Assembly: GCA_958510875.1 (NCBI GenBank)
Contig: OY294071.1
Location: 32,208,581-32,272,580, forward strand
Length of the DNA stretch: 64,000 bases
Reading direction: 5' to 3'
Origin: Endomychus coccineus
Taxonomy: Eukaryota > Arthropoda > Insecta > Coleoptera > Endomychidae
Shown here one piece after another: positions 43,670 through 54,029 of this stretch. Each line of letters opens with the position of its first letter. Positions within the stretch are counted from its first letter, which is position 1. The position numbers and the translations under genes were made by a program. The notes beneath the pieces are model-generated. The model was not told the DNA's origin. It saw only the letters and a program-made list of their open reading frames with translations, and did not search any database.

Positions 43670-43955
43670 AAATGGATATCTCCAAAGCATTCGACCGAGT
43701 CTGGCACCAAGGCCTTCTTGGGAAACTTCCGTCATATGGTTTGTCATCTCAATTTTGTCACTTATTATCGAGTTTTCTCTCAGATAGATCCCTCCATGTG
43801 GTGGTTGACGGAGTGTCCTCCGATACAATGGGTATTAATGCTGATGTTCCACAGGGACCTGTCTTGGCGCCAACTTTGTTTCTGCTTCATAACAACGATT
43901 TGTTGGAAGTTACCACCTGTCCCGTTCACAGCTTTGCAGATGATCGTTAAAAGAG
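43670..43955 (+). pseudogene. Non-LTR family 1, copy g (RT core)
   Basis: The plus strand reads MDISKAFDRVWHQGLLGKLP, LLSSFLSDRSLHVVVDGVSS, VPQGPVLAPTLFLLHNND and HSFADDR in a single open frame. It therefore keeps both catalytic regions of the RT palm (D in DISKAFD, DD in FADD). Both ends are abrupt: the frame enters from unrelated sequence at about 43670 and leaves it at 43955. It is the cleanest sample of the family's active site but only about 95 residues long. Confidence 0.85.
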
Positions 43956-43959
43956 AAAT

Positions 43960-44555
43960 GACGTCAATTTCCCTAAATAACTGCCACGCTATCTTCGTCA
44001 AACCAGGTATATTCCATTTTAATAGTTGGCAACACACCACAGAGTTGCCGATATAAACTGTCGATTTACTAAATTGACTTGACAGTCTGTCGGATGACAG
44101 TTCATAATTCGTTGTAAATCTAAATTTTGATAGAATTAAACTTCAAAAATACAGAAACAATTCTCCCAGAAATACGTAAATTTACGTCCGTCGTCGGTTG
44201 TATAAACTGCGAAACGTGTACACGTTTTTACATCCTTATATTAAACGGAAAAAATTGTTCACTTCTAAGAATCATGGATCAGTATATTATGTTATTGGTA
44301 CTTCATACTAGTTATACAATAGGTTTTATTCCTAACAACTAGGATATCGATTATCATGGTGTCTATGAAAATAACTTCCTAATTTGGTGTGAGATTCAGC
44401 TTTTAGTGAATTTAGAAGAGCCTCTACCATCGTTGTAGATTATGAAGAATTGGTTAAGTAGGAATAATATACATACATTATGATAAAATGATAACACTGT
44501 TGTTGATCAAGGTAAAAATGAATAAGCCACAGCCATTATAACGTAGCAGATAATT
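43960..44555. other. Unassigned sequence
   Basis: An open frame at 44127-44342 contains SVVGCINCETC, slightly THAP-like, but lacks the rest of that domain. Confidence 0.35.
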
Positions 44556-44559
44556 ATGC

Positions 44560-44925
44560 TACCTGAAAATATGGCCACCGAAGTGCTTCATCTACGCCCT
44601 TACCATTACTACTATAGTGTCCCTAAGATCTTATTCATCGATATATGGATGCCATAGATACTCTGCGTTCTAAAGTTTCCCTCCAATAATTTCTCATAGT
44701 GGGAAATCTGTCTCTTATCGTCAAAACATTCTCAGATGCCGTTCTTCACGATCTGTATGGGACGTTCTGATGCGCGGCGACGCGCATGAACTCTTTTATC
44801 AGACCACCTGACACAACATCATGTTACGGTCTACGCGGTTGGTAATTTCCCTAAGAGAAAATCCTGCCTCCTTCGTACCAACAATTCGGTCACGTTCAAA
44901 ATCACTTAATTGACGATATTTGTTG
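44560..44925 (-). pseudogene. Tc1-like transposase N-terminal fragment
   Basis: The minus strand from 44920 reads YRQLSDFERDRIVGTKEAGF and SLREITNRVDRN, the first helix-turn-helix of a Tc1-family transposase. Shifted scraps follow, such as SCASPRIRTSHTDREERHLR, which corresponds to the GRPR/AT-hook-like linker. The catalytic domain is missing. It lies directly beside the RNase H remnant at 44940-45900, on the same strand but unrelated. Confidence 0.75.
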
Positions 44926-44939
44926 GATTCTAGGCATCA

Positions 44940-45900
44940 TCGTTCGTTCATCGTTTGAGGGGAGAGGGCTTAGCCCCCAAATGCACTTACGCCACTTAGT
45001 TGGGCCAATGGTACGCCCCGTGGTCAGAAGCCTATTCTATTCTAGCAGGTTTGTGGCCCGCCAAAAACCCACAATATTGCCAGTGCTGGCTTCCATAAGT
45101 TGTTCTGGGAGTAGTTTTCATTCTCCGAAGTGTTGGTGCCTGAGGGATGGTAATGTTGGGCATTCCAACAGGGTGTGAGAGGCAGTTTCTTCCGCCTCTC
45201 TGCATTTCCTACATATTGGGTCATCTGTGATGCCCATAGTGTGAAGGTGTTTCTCAAGACGACAGTGACCGGTTAGGATTCCAGTCATCTCTTTGATGTC
45301 CTTTCTGTTCAGAGAAAGGAGTTTCTTCCAGAGCCTAGACACAGACTCTTTGATGAAGAGCTTGGCCTGCCTCATGCGTGGTGATTCTCGCCACAGTTCA
45401 TACCACTCTTTATTCAGTTGGCCCAGAAGGGCGAGACTCCTCACGCAATTTGATAAAGCGACCATTGGCTCCGGCCCGACGGGGGCGTCAGACGACCTCC
45501 GCCTGGCCAGGGAGTCTGTAATTTCGTTTTCTTCAATTCCACTGTGTCAGGGACCCAGATGAGTTGAACTATTTCTCCTGGCTAGTTCAGCCAGTGTATC
45601 TCTGCATTCTTTGACAAGCCTTTATCTGACTCTGGGTGATTTGAGAGCTCCTAGAGCTGACCGGCTGTCTGTGCAAATATATATGCGCCTATTTACATAG
45701 TTTATTCGCAGGTTTTCCATGGCACAAGTCAATATTGCGTAGACCTCCGCCTAAAAAATCGTGCAGTAAGCGCCTAGATTCACTGAAATAGTGATCTTTG
45801 GCCTTTTTAGGTACACTCACGCCCCAGAAGCCGGACCTACCTTGGACCCATCTGTGAACAATACGAGTCCGTCTGGTGGCAGTAGGGTGAGAGTTTCGTT
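44940..45900 (-). pseudogene. R1/I-type non-LTR element: RNase H and C-terminal zinc knuckle
   Basis: The minus strand from 45880 reads VLFTDGSKVGPASGAGVYLK (first aspartate), a stop, AEVYAILTCAMENL (glutamate) and ICTDSRSALGALKSP (second aspartate). A spoiled HSGIEENEITDSLARR (last aspartate region) follows. Thus all four acidic positions of the RNase H site can be seen. From 45465 an open frame continues to ILTGHCRLEKHLHTMGITDD, CRKCREAEETASHTLLECP and FGE. The C-x2-C-x8-H-x4-C knuckle is typical of the C-terminus of I/R1-group elements. At least three stops are in frame. The RT and upstream parts are absent. Confidence 0.85.
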
Positions 45901-46210
45901 ACTCCAATATCCTCTATCCGGGATGAGAATTTTGGGAGAAGTGAGACATCTAGCCATCATAGATAATGTTTACAATACGAATGTAAAAGCAGGACATTTC
46001 TGATTCAACACATACACATTTTCCGAAAACCGAGGTAGGTAACGTATAATTTTTTTTGCTAAAACTTTAATAATTTCTTTGTCATATCGTAGTACATCTT
46101 AGGTAAAGATTTCAAATCAATTGGTTGCGGTTTTCATTCAAAATTGACAATTTGTAAAGAAAGTCTTACAGATATTATGACGCCTGCTGATTTTGTTTTT
46201 TTCCTTTCAG

Positions 46211-46273
46211 ATCGACCGAAGACCACGAAAGGTGTTCTTGCAACAAGATTTAGACAACGTCATTAGAATTTAA
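46211..46273 (+). CDS. Possible terminal exon of an unknown gene
   Basis: A strong polypyrimidine tract and acceptor (TTTTTTTCCTTTCAG ending at 46210) is followed by 20 codons reading IDRRPRKVFLQQDLDNVIRI and a TAA at 46271-46273. Base composition is richer in G and C than the flanks, as in coding DNA. I do not recognise the protein and see no upstream exon, so this is a candidate only. Confidence 0.25.
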   Translation: MDRRPRKVFLQQDLDNVIRI

Positions 46274-47320
46274 CTGTGTCTATGCGATCTACAATGAAAA
46301 CTAGTGTTGCCTCTTGGAGAATAGGTAAATGGTGTGCTTCGCAAATCATTTGATTTAGTTGCTGATTTTTACATAATTGTTGCACATTCTATAAGATACT
46401 CTTCGCATTTGTATAAGGTAATGAAATAAATTATTCATTTCAACAAACAAAAAAATTTAAACTGTGAATACGTTCAATGCACACCTGTGTATGAGTGTAA
46501 TATAATAAGGAAATAGGTTGTACTACAATCGAATCGATTCACATTAATTTACAGTTGAAGGTTTCCGGTGTATCTAAATTAAATTGAAATCCGTAATTAA
46601 CCATTAGTTCTAAATAAAATGTATCGAAAGCACTTGAGCAGTTGAATAATTGAGTAATGTTCATCTTGTACGGTTATATCGTCACAATACATTGAACTAA
46701 TTATTTAGTATGGTTAATATTGACCTCGAATTTACTAAAAATAGATGTCACTATGAATAGCTGTTCTAATTCGTTGAGCCACAGTATGTGAAATTTCATC
46801 AGAGTTTTTAGATCGATGCAGATGCACATGCCTTTTTGTGTGAGCAAATGATTAAGAGGTGTAATAAATCTTATTATGCTCCGAAGAGTATATTACATTT
46901 ACTCAAGCTATTTCTAAAATCGTTGAAAAAGTCCTACAGCAAAAATCCCTTTACCATAGTATTTTTTATCGAATTTTGAAAAAATCTGTCTGCCTGCCTG
47001 TCTGTCCGTCACTTATTCCTTGTCTACATGATAACTCAAAAACGAAAGATCCTATTATATTCAAATTTTTGCTGTTCGTTGGAGATCCTTATTGCTTTTT
47101 AAGGGAATTCGTGTAATAATCAAACCCTTTTCTGAAGTGTTGAAAATTTAAAAAAACAACTCCCAAAGTATACATTAAATGGATTCAAAACTTTTACATC
47201 AAATTTATGTTAATTTAAAACTAATTTCACCCGAATTTCTACAAAATCGTTCAACAACAATATCAACAAAAACAATTATTGAAGTAAACTTAAATTTATA
47301 CCTTCCTTCAACAGTTTGTA
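46274..47320. other. Unassigned AT-rich sequence with a common repeat motif
   Basis: 46985-47060 contains TGCCTGCCTGTCTGTCCGTC followed by a GATAACTCAAAAACGAAAG-type segment, a combination often seen in dispersed arthropod repeats. I see no coding sequence. Confidence 0.35.
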
Positions 47321-47329
47321 ACAAACGGC

Positions 47330-47378
47330 CATGTTGTCTAGGGGTTCAGTAGACTCGGGTTCGATTCCCAGAAACGGA
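47330..47378 (+). other. tRNA-derived remnant (B box with A-box-like start)
   Basis: TGTTGTCTAGGGGTT resembles a tRNA A box. It is followed about 12 bp later by GGGTTCGATTCCC, a perfect T-arm with B box. The anticodon arm is missing, so this is not a tRNA gene but probably a deleted tRNA pseudogene or SINE head. Confidence 0.4.
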
Positions 47379-47532
47379 AAATTTGTTTTTGTCCTTTTTT
47401 TAAAACATTATTGATTTGAATATTATTTAATTCATTATCTTTGCCAAAATTAATAATGATTCTGAACCCAGCTATGAATTATATATAAATTCTCGGGAAA
47501 TAGGTAACACTAACACATATGCTTATTATTTT

Positions 47533-47576
47533 CGTCTTTATGTACATTTCGGTCTCACGACCATCATCAGAAGACG
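47533..47576 (-). ncRNA. Hammerhead ribozyme motif, family A copy 2
   Basis: On the minus strand CGTCTT (stem I) precedes CTGATGA, then T, GGTC-GTGA-GACC (stem II), GAAA, TG-TA-CA (stem III), the UA cleavage doublet, and AAGACG closing a perfect 6-bp stem I. Relative to the copy at 50365, stem III changed from CG/CG to TG/CA, keeping both pairs. The same change could also arise by decay of two CpG sites. Confidence 0.75.
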
Positions 47577-47899
47577 TATTATGTCTAAAACTGGATTTCT
47601 TAAAACTAATTGTATCAGCACAAATCGTCCTTATCGCACCAATTTCAATTTAAAATGCCCACGTCGCCGAAACGAACAGAAACACGAATAATCGATACTG
47701 TAACACATTAATGTTTTAAGTATATGAATAATCAAGAATTCACTGCTTAGCAATTTTCTTATAATATACGAACTCATGTCAAACAAAGTCTGTATTCGAC
47801 TGAAACCAAAAAATATAATGCTCAAGTATCTATTTTCGAACCAGATGTTAAAAATGTATGAGGTAATAGAAAAAGGTTGTCAGACCTTATTCAAAAGTA

Positions 47900-48700
47900 A
47901 AAGTAGAAGTGAACAAAAACATAAATTTCCTAGTTATGAACATTAGGCATGATGTAAATGGAAAAATAAAAACTTCGTGGTTTACTAAAGAAGTTTGGTT
48001 CCAACGTTATCTTCATTTCAATTCCGTTGCACCAACAAGTTATAAAAAAGTGTTATCAAGTTATAAGCAGCCTTACAGATCGCGCGGTTAGATTGTCCCA
48101 CCCAAAGAACCGTCCCAAAAATTTAAAAATTGCTCGTAATTCACTGGAAATGAATGGCTACCCATAAACATTTTTCAATCCCATCATTAAAGTAAGAATA
48201 AACAGAATCTATAATGGAACGTCATATATAAATAATATAAACGGTAATACAGATAATTTTATTACCATACATTCCGGAGACCTCAGAGGAAATTGAGAAA
48301 TGTTTGAAAAATTATGATATAAATGTCGCGCATAAACCTACTAACTGTGTTGGAAAATATTTCTCAAATCTAAAACCTTTAATACCAAAAGATAAACAAA
48401 CCCACATAGTATACAGTTTAAATTGTTTAGATTGCGATGGGACTTATACAGGAACCTCTAAACAATATTTACAAAAAATAATGGTCATAAGTATAGTATA
48501 AGAAACAAAAACTTGGAAAATTCCACCACCGTTGCTAAACACTGTTTTGATTATAACCATCAATTCGATTACAAAGATGTTAATATTTTAACTAAGGAAT
48601 TATTATAAAAGACCTATTCTGGAGATATTTCACATAAAACGTGACTCCAAGTCTGTAAATCATAGAACAGATATTCAGTCATCAAGTCAGATTTATACTA
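47900..48700 (+). pseudogene. PLE reverse transcriptase end and GIY-YIG endonuclease
   Basis: 47909-48091 reads INFLVMNIRHDVNGKIKTSW then FTKEVWFQRYLHFNS, matching the conserved end of Penelope RTs (FLD..I, W..K....RYL.F.S). After stops, 48280-48500 reads a EEIEKCLKNYDINVAHKP-type linker, YFSNLKPLIPKDK, then VYSLNCLDCDGTYTGTSKQY. This is the GIY-YIG nuclease with the Cys pair seen in PLEs. A shifted frame continues HKYSIRNKNL, AKHCFDYNHQFDYKDVNIL. PLE proteins copy their RNA and cut target DNA with this nuclease. The RT palm is missing (5' truncation) and there are several frameshifts. Confidence 0.85.
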
Positions 48701-48774
48701 ATTTAATTAACTAAAGCCCTTGCAAATTCCTACAATATTTAAATACAATACAATAAATTGTACATCTGAATGAG

Positions 48775-50005
48775 CACCTAGAGGACTAAACCTCTGTATG
48801 TGCAACTATAAGTAGTTTGAATATAGTTAGTGTATGTGATATTGTTTATATAAGTATGATATAATACAATTATAATTATAGTTACAATTATAATTACAAT
48901 TATAAAGCGATCCGATAACATTGAGTATATGCATATTATTACATTTAGTGAGAAGAACAAGTATTGGTTAGAACAAATTTGCAAAACTTTGCAAACTTTG
49001 TACAGCATTTCTTGAATTTTTGTTTATTTGTTATTGTTCTTATTTCAAGGGGTAAGGTGTTGTAGATTTTTGTACTTAGATAATTTAATGATCTTAGATT
49101 GATGTTGGTGTTACATTTTGGAATGGCTAGATGTTAATTTGTTTTGTTTCTTGTTGTATAAGAGTGCATTATGTAATTTCTAATTTCATATTTTTTATGG
49201 ATGAAGGAGCAAACATTTAAAATGTATGAGGATCTTATGTTTAAAATATCTATTGAATAGAGCAACTGAGTAGAGAATAATCGTTTTTTTCTATAGATGA
49301 TTTTTAATATATAGTTTTGAATTATCTTTAATGGTGTTAAATGGCTTTCTAAGAGGCCTCCCCATATAACGATACCGTATCTAAGTAAGGACTCAACTAG
49401 TGCTTTGTAAACACTTATTAGAACTTTCTTCCCTAATATTTCTCTGAGTATATAGAATTTACGTATTAACTTCCTTATTGAATTAGTCAATTTAGAAACA
49501 ACAATTAAAAGGCCGTTTTTTATATGAATGTTGGTTAGGGAGTTTATGTAAGTGTTGAAAAGTAATGGACCTATTACTGTGCCTTGTGGAATTCCTATTT
49601 TGATTTTAAGTGGTGCACTGCATGTTTCATTAATATTAACTATTTGCTCACGATCATTCAGGTAACTCTCCAGTACATTTAATACTGTGCCTCGGACTCC
49701 GTAATTGTTCATTACATTTAATAGCATGTCATGGGGCACCGTATCAAAAGCCTTTGCGAGATCCAGAAAGACCGCTAGACATTTGTTCTTATTGTCAAGA
49801 TTGTTAGAGATGTTTTTTGTAAGTTGATATACGGCGTCTGTTGTGCTTTGATCATTTGAGAATCCGAATTGATTTGTTGATAAAATGTTATTGTTAGAAA
49901 AGAATTTAGTTAGTCTATCTTTTAAACATTTTTCGAATATTTTTGAAAAGTTGTTTATTATACTGATGGGTCGATAATTACCTATTTCTGTTTTATTGCC
50001 GGTTT
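48775..50005 (-). pseudogene. CR1/Jockey-like non-LTR element inserted in the PLE
   Basis: The minus strand from about 50005 reads EIGNYRPISIINNFSKIFEK, an NQFGFSNDQSTTDAVYQL-type block and CLAVFLDLAKAFDTVPHDML (first catalytic aspartate). The open frame 49739-49134 continues with SYLNDREQIVNINE and IGIPQGTVIGPLLFNTYINS. There an internal deletion removes the FADD box. The frame then carries SVYKALVESLLRYGIVIWGG and the C-terminus ending RNKTN at 49134. An AT-rich 3' tail with ACAATTATAATT repeats ends near 48780. The sequence is intact over 200 codons but lacks the active site, so it is a non-functional copy. Confidence 0.85.
48840..48910. repeat. AATTAT-type simple repeat in the element tail
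   Basis: Alternating ACAATTATAATT and TTACAATTATAATT units lie in the 3' tail of the minus-strand non-LTR element, as is common for the ends of such elements. Confidence 0.6.
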
Positions 50006-50364
50006 TGTTAAAAGTATATTTTAGGTAGAATGCTCAAATAGAAATATTTCTGATAAAGTCTGACAACCTTTTTCTATTACCTCCTAAATCTTTAACATTT
50101 GGTTCGATAGTAGATACTTGACCGTTATATTTTTGGTTTCAGTCGAATACAGACTTTGTTTGACATGAGTTCGTATATTATAAGAAAATTGTTACGCAGT
50201 GAATTCTTGATTATTCATATACTTAAAACATTAATGTGTTACAGTTTCGATTATTCGTGTTTCTGTTCGTTTCGGTGACGTGGACATTTTAAATTGAAAT
50301 TGGTGCGATAAGGACGCTTTGTGCTGATACAATTAGTTTTTAAAATCCAGTTTTAGACATAATA

Positions 50365-50408
50365 CGTCTTCTGATGATGGTCGTGAGACCGAAACGTACG
50401 TAAAGACG
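50365..50408 (+). ncRNA. Hammerhead ribozyme motif, family A copy 3 (best copy)
   Basis: Stem I pairs CGTCTT (50365-50370) with AAGACG (50403-50408), 6 bp without mismatch. The core CTGATGA is at 50371-50377, followed by one T, then stem II GGTC-GTGA-GACC (50379-50390). GAAA is at 50391-50394, stem III CG-TA-CG at 50395-50400, and the cleavage doublet UA at 50401-50402. All invariant hammerhead core residues are present. The very short stem III is typical of PLE hammerheads, which may work best as dimers. Confidence 0.8.
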
Positions 50409-50479
50409 AAAATAATAAGCATGTGTTAGTGTGACCTATTTCCCGAGAATTTATGTATAATTTACCAACATACGAGCAG

Positions 50480-50725
50480 TATCTTACAGAATATGAAACT
50501 ATTATATAAAAATCAGTAACCAAATCGAAAGATTTGGGAAAAGTAACTATGCCACGCACACTATTTATCTATTCTCCAAGCATAACAACTCATTTTCAGT
50601 TTAGTTCAGTATCAGCTTCTGTCAACACTATCATTTTGATTGAGGCAGATTATTGTCGTATGTTACTTTCTGTTTATTGAAGAAATATTTGGATATTTGT
50701 TTCTCCGATAACAAGACGGTTGTAT
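50480..50725. other. Unassigned sequence
   Basis: Nothing is recognisable between the PLE and the palindrome. Confidence 0.4.
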
Positions 50726-50726
50726 T

Positions 50727-52318
50727 GCCTAATAGTGGAGTAATCTAAGCATTTTGATGGGAAAAATTTTTAGATTTGACGCGACCCGGTGGGAAAGTTG
50801 TGTTTTGGTGAGTAAAACAAGAGTCCAAAATTTCTACCGTCCAAACCCGCCGCATCCCCCTTTTTTTGGCGAAAAAGGGGTAATTTGGCCTTTTTTAGGG
50901 GTGGAATATCAAAAAAAAATTAGTAACTCTGGTCCTAGTGAAAATTAAGGTACCAAACTAGAACCCTTTTATTGTCATAGTCCATAGAGCCTCCAGTTCA
51001 AATTTCAAGTTGATCCGACATCCCCCCTCCTCTTAATAGATATATATATATACGTGTTTATGTGACCAATCTTGAAAATGGGCTAACTCTGGCAAATTTC
51101 AACCGAATTGGCTGAAATTTGGACTGAAGCTGGGGTTTATAGTCACAAAATAGCTCTCCAAATTTCAAGCTGAAAGATTAAATAGTTTAGCTGAAATTCG
51201 AGTTTCAGTCAATTTTTTAGCTAAAATTCGAATCCAGATATCTCATGTCGTTTTCATCCAATCGTGACGTGCTTGGGCGGAAAATGTAGGTAATTGCATA
51301 TACTTTTACCCGATATCACTCACGATCATAATTATTTTTATATTCTCTCATTTTTTTGACGTTATTATGGATGATTATTAATTAACCGTTTCGTCCCAGG
51401 GATATCAGCATTAAACTCCCCTATCTTATACGGTTTTTTTTATATGTATTTTTTTATATATATTTATTTTTTGGTTTTTTTGTATTTTTTCGTTTTTTTT
51501 TTTGTTTTTTTTTTGAATTTTTTTATTTTTTTTCCTTATTTTTTTATCATTTTTTTGGTTTTTTTTACATTTTTATTTTACAGATATATCATATATTTTT
51601 CTCTATTAGTGATGCTTTCTCTTCCGATTAATTGAACTCGTTGTACTATATACACTGGATATATATATAAAAAACGTCAAAAAAATGAGAGAATATAAAA
51701 ATAATTATGATCGTGAGTGATATCGGGTAAAAGTATATGCAATTACCTACATTTTCCGCCCAAGCACGTCACGATTGGATGAAAACGACATGAGATATCT
51801 GGATTCGAATTTTAGCTAAAAAATTGACTGAAACTCGAATTTCAGCTAAACTATTTAATCTTTCAGCTTGAAATTTGGAGAGCTATTTTGTGACTATAAA
51901 CCCCAGCTTCAGTCCAAATTTCAGCCAATTCGGTTGAAATTTGCCAGAGTTAGCCCATTTTCAAGATTGGTCACATAAACACGTATATATATATATATCT
52001 ATTAAGAGGAGGGGGGATGTCGGATCAACTTGAAATTTGAACTGGAGGCTCTATGGACTATGACAATAAAAGGGTTCTAGTTTGGTACCTTAATTTTCAC
52101 TAGGACCAGAGTTACTAATTTTTTTTTGATATTCCACCCCTAAAAAAGGCCAAATTACCCCTTTTTCGCCAAAAAAAGGGGGATGCGGCGGGTTTGGACG
52201 GTAGAAATTTTGGACTCTTGTTTTACTCACCAAAACACAACTTTCCCACCGGGTCGCGTCAAATCTAAAAATTTTTACCGATAATCCTTATTTTTCGACT
52301 TAAATTACTCTACTATAA
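50727..52318. repeat. Giant palindrome: two 604-bp arms, 307-bp spacer
   Basis: 50762-51365 and 51673-52276 are reverse complements with the same length and, by my reading, few or no mismatches, including through T and A runs. Similarity continues outward at lower identity for about 35 bp (GAGTAAT(C/T)TAAG on the left, its complement on the right). This suggests an element with terminal inverted repeats of about 640 bp. The spacer is very T-rich (51430-51600). No protein is encoded. Transcription through it would give a long double-stranded RNA hairpin. It could be a young fold-back transposon or a sequencing or assembly palindrome. Confidence 0.85.
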
Positions 52319-52319
52319 G

Positions 52320-52480
52320 CTGTGATCAAATGATTACGTGACTTTCCTGCAAATTATTTTAGGAACAGAAAATATATTGGAAATGATTTAGAGACACACT
52401 ATTATTGTAACCCTGGTTCATACTGACACCTGCTGTCACATGAGCTATAAAAATGTATCACTGTTCATTGTAATAACGTA
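52320..52480 (+). repeat. Dispersed repeat family G, copy 2
   Basis: It shares ATATTGGAAATGATTTAGA and CATACTGACACCTGCTGTCACATGA with 24550-24820. Confidence 0.65.
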
Positions 52481-52489
52481 ACGGAATTT

Positions 52490-54025
52490 TTTTTGGGCTT
52501 TCAATTAGTTTGTGAAAAGCCGTTTAATATGATATATTTTTCAATGAGTTCTGCTGAAATGTCTCTGCTCTGTGCGTGGTGCTGCTAGAATTACGGTAAC
52601 GGTAGCAGAAACTTTTATAACAAATAAAATATTGGAGCGGAAATTTTTTCTTATGGGCATTTAATTAGCCTATAAAAAGGCGTTAATTACTTTGTATTAT
52701 TTATTTACATTTTTAATGTACTTTGTTTGCAGAAGCTAATGTTTTATTATTAAACTACTGAAAATCGAACTTTTAATATTTAATATTTAAGCCCTTAATT
52801 ATGAAATATTTTTTATTGAATTCTCCAGAAATGTCCCTGTGAAGTTTACCGACGTGGCGAAACATGTGTTTTCTTTTATTTTTATAACAAAAGTTTATTT
52901 TTCTACAATGTATTATACCAGTAATAATAAAGACGAATAGTTAAAACAAAGTGTTATTGTGACCTATTTCCCGAGAATTTTTATATATATACCAGTAATG
53001 GTGTATTGTCTAATTTAAATAAATGACCAATATGGTATATGGTTGTGGTATAACTACAAGTATTTATATAGGGCTCATCTTTTGAAGGGATGAACAATCA
53101 AATACTTATTAATTATTAAAACTTTAGAGCGTTCCACTTGAAGCGACAATAATTGAATAAGAGACGTCAATGTCGTTATACAAACAATGTTAATTGCATG
53201 AAACATTATCTCTAACAATGCAGGATATTGCTACGTTTCTAGTCTAAAACTTTGTTATTCAGTTTATGTACTTTGATGTTTATTTATCTTGTATAATAAT
53301 ACATATAATTACATTCAAGAAGCGAATGTTACCTAGGACTTTTTCAACGGGTCTAACGTAACGTGAAATTGTTGTGGCAGTAAATGCTGTAAGTGCAAGA
53401 AATAATTTAACCAGGTAAAAGAGACAGTCAATTGCTATACAGGTAGAAATGAAATGCCGAGTGGCATTCAATAGTTCCTCTCAACATTATAGGCCTTGGC
53501 TGCTGTCACGACTATTCTCAATGGAACAGTGTTCTTTTCATTTCAGGATAGAATATTCATTCAAAATTTTAAAAACAATGAGGAGAGAAAATAATTGTTC
53601 ATTTTGAACGTTTGGAATTTTTTTTACATACCGATCATATATGACTACGACCATGTTAGACTGACACTATTATGTTGATAACATGTGCGTACTCATTCCA
53701 CTACATGAACGAACGAGGCTACGACACCCTCCACAATCCACACCGCTATACCGAACACTGACTAGCCAGCTAAGCGCCAAGCCAGCGAAGTGAGTGCCAG
53801 TGCCAAAGCTGATCGGTGTTTTCACTCGGATTGGCCCGAACGCCTGTATTGTGGATTCTGTTATTTTCTTCTCTCACTCATGAACATGATGCCAGCGCAG
53901 AACAAAAAGTTAATCATTCCATGTTGTGGTTACCCGTTACCCAAATTCCCCAACAAATTCTATCTTGTATTAATTAAAATATATCTAATTGATGTAGGTA
54001 GTTTGCCTAATGATACAAAATCGAA
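52490..54025. other. Mostly unassigned AT-rich sequence with a PLE pLTR scrap
   Basis: 52928-52982 (AAAGACGAATAG ... GTGACCTATTTCCCGAGAAT) is the last part of a family A pLTR, cut off just inside the hammerhead. A GC-richer stretch lies at 53690-53850. Open frames at 53280-53471 and 53790-54131 lack motifs. Confidence 0.4.
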
Positions 54026-54029
54026 TATA

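Larger units (their letters stand above)
47460..50475 (+). mobile_element. Penelope-like element (family A) interrupted by a non-LTR element
   Basis: A pLTR in plus orientation (50030-50470) and an inverted copy of the same ~420 bp (47465-47885) bracket a plus-strand PLE coding remnant (47900-48700). They also bracket a minus-strand non-LTR insertion (about 48775-50005). Inverted partial pLTRs at the 5' side are a known PLE habit. Both pLTRs contain a hammerhead motif. The inverted arms differ at scattered positions, so the element is old enough to have diverged. Confidence 0.8.

Noticed and set aside
44127..44342. Open frame with SVVGCINCETC suggestive of a THAP domain
   Set aside because: The later W, P and C-x2-H positions of THAP are absent.
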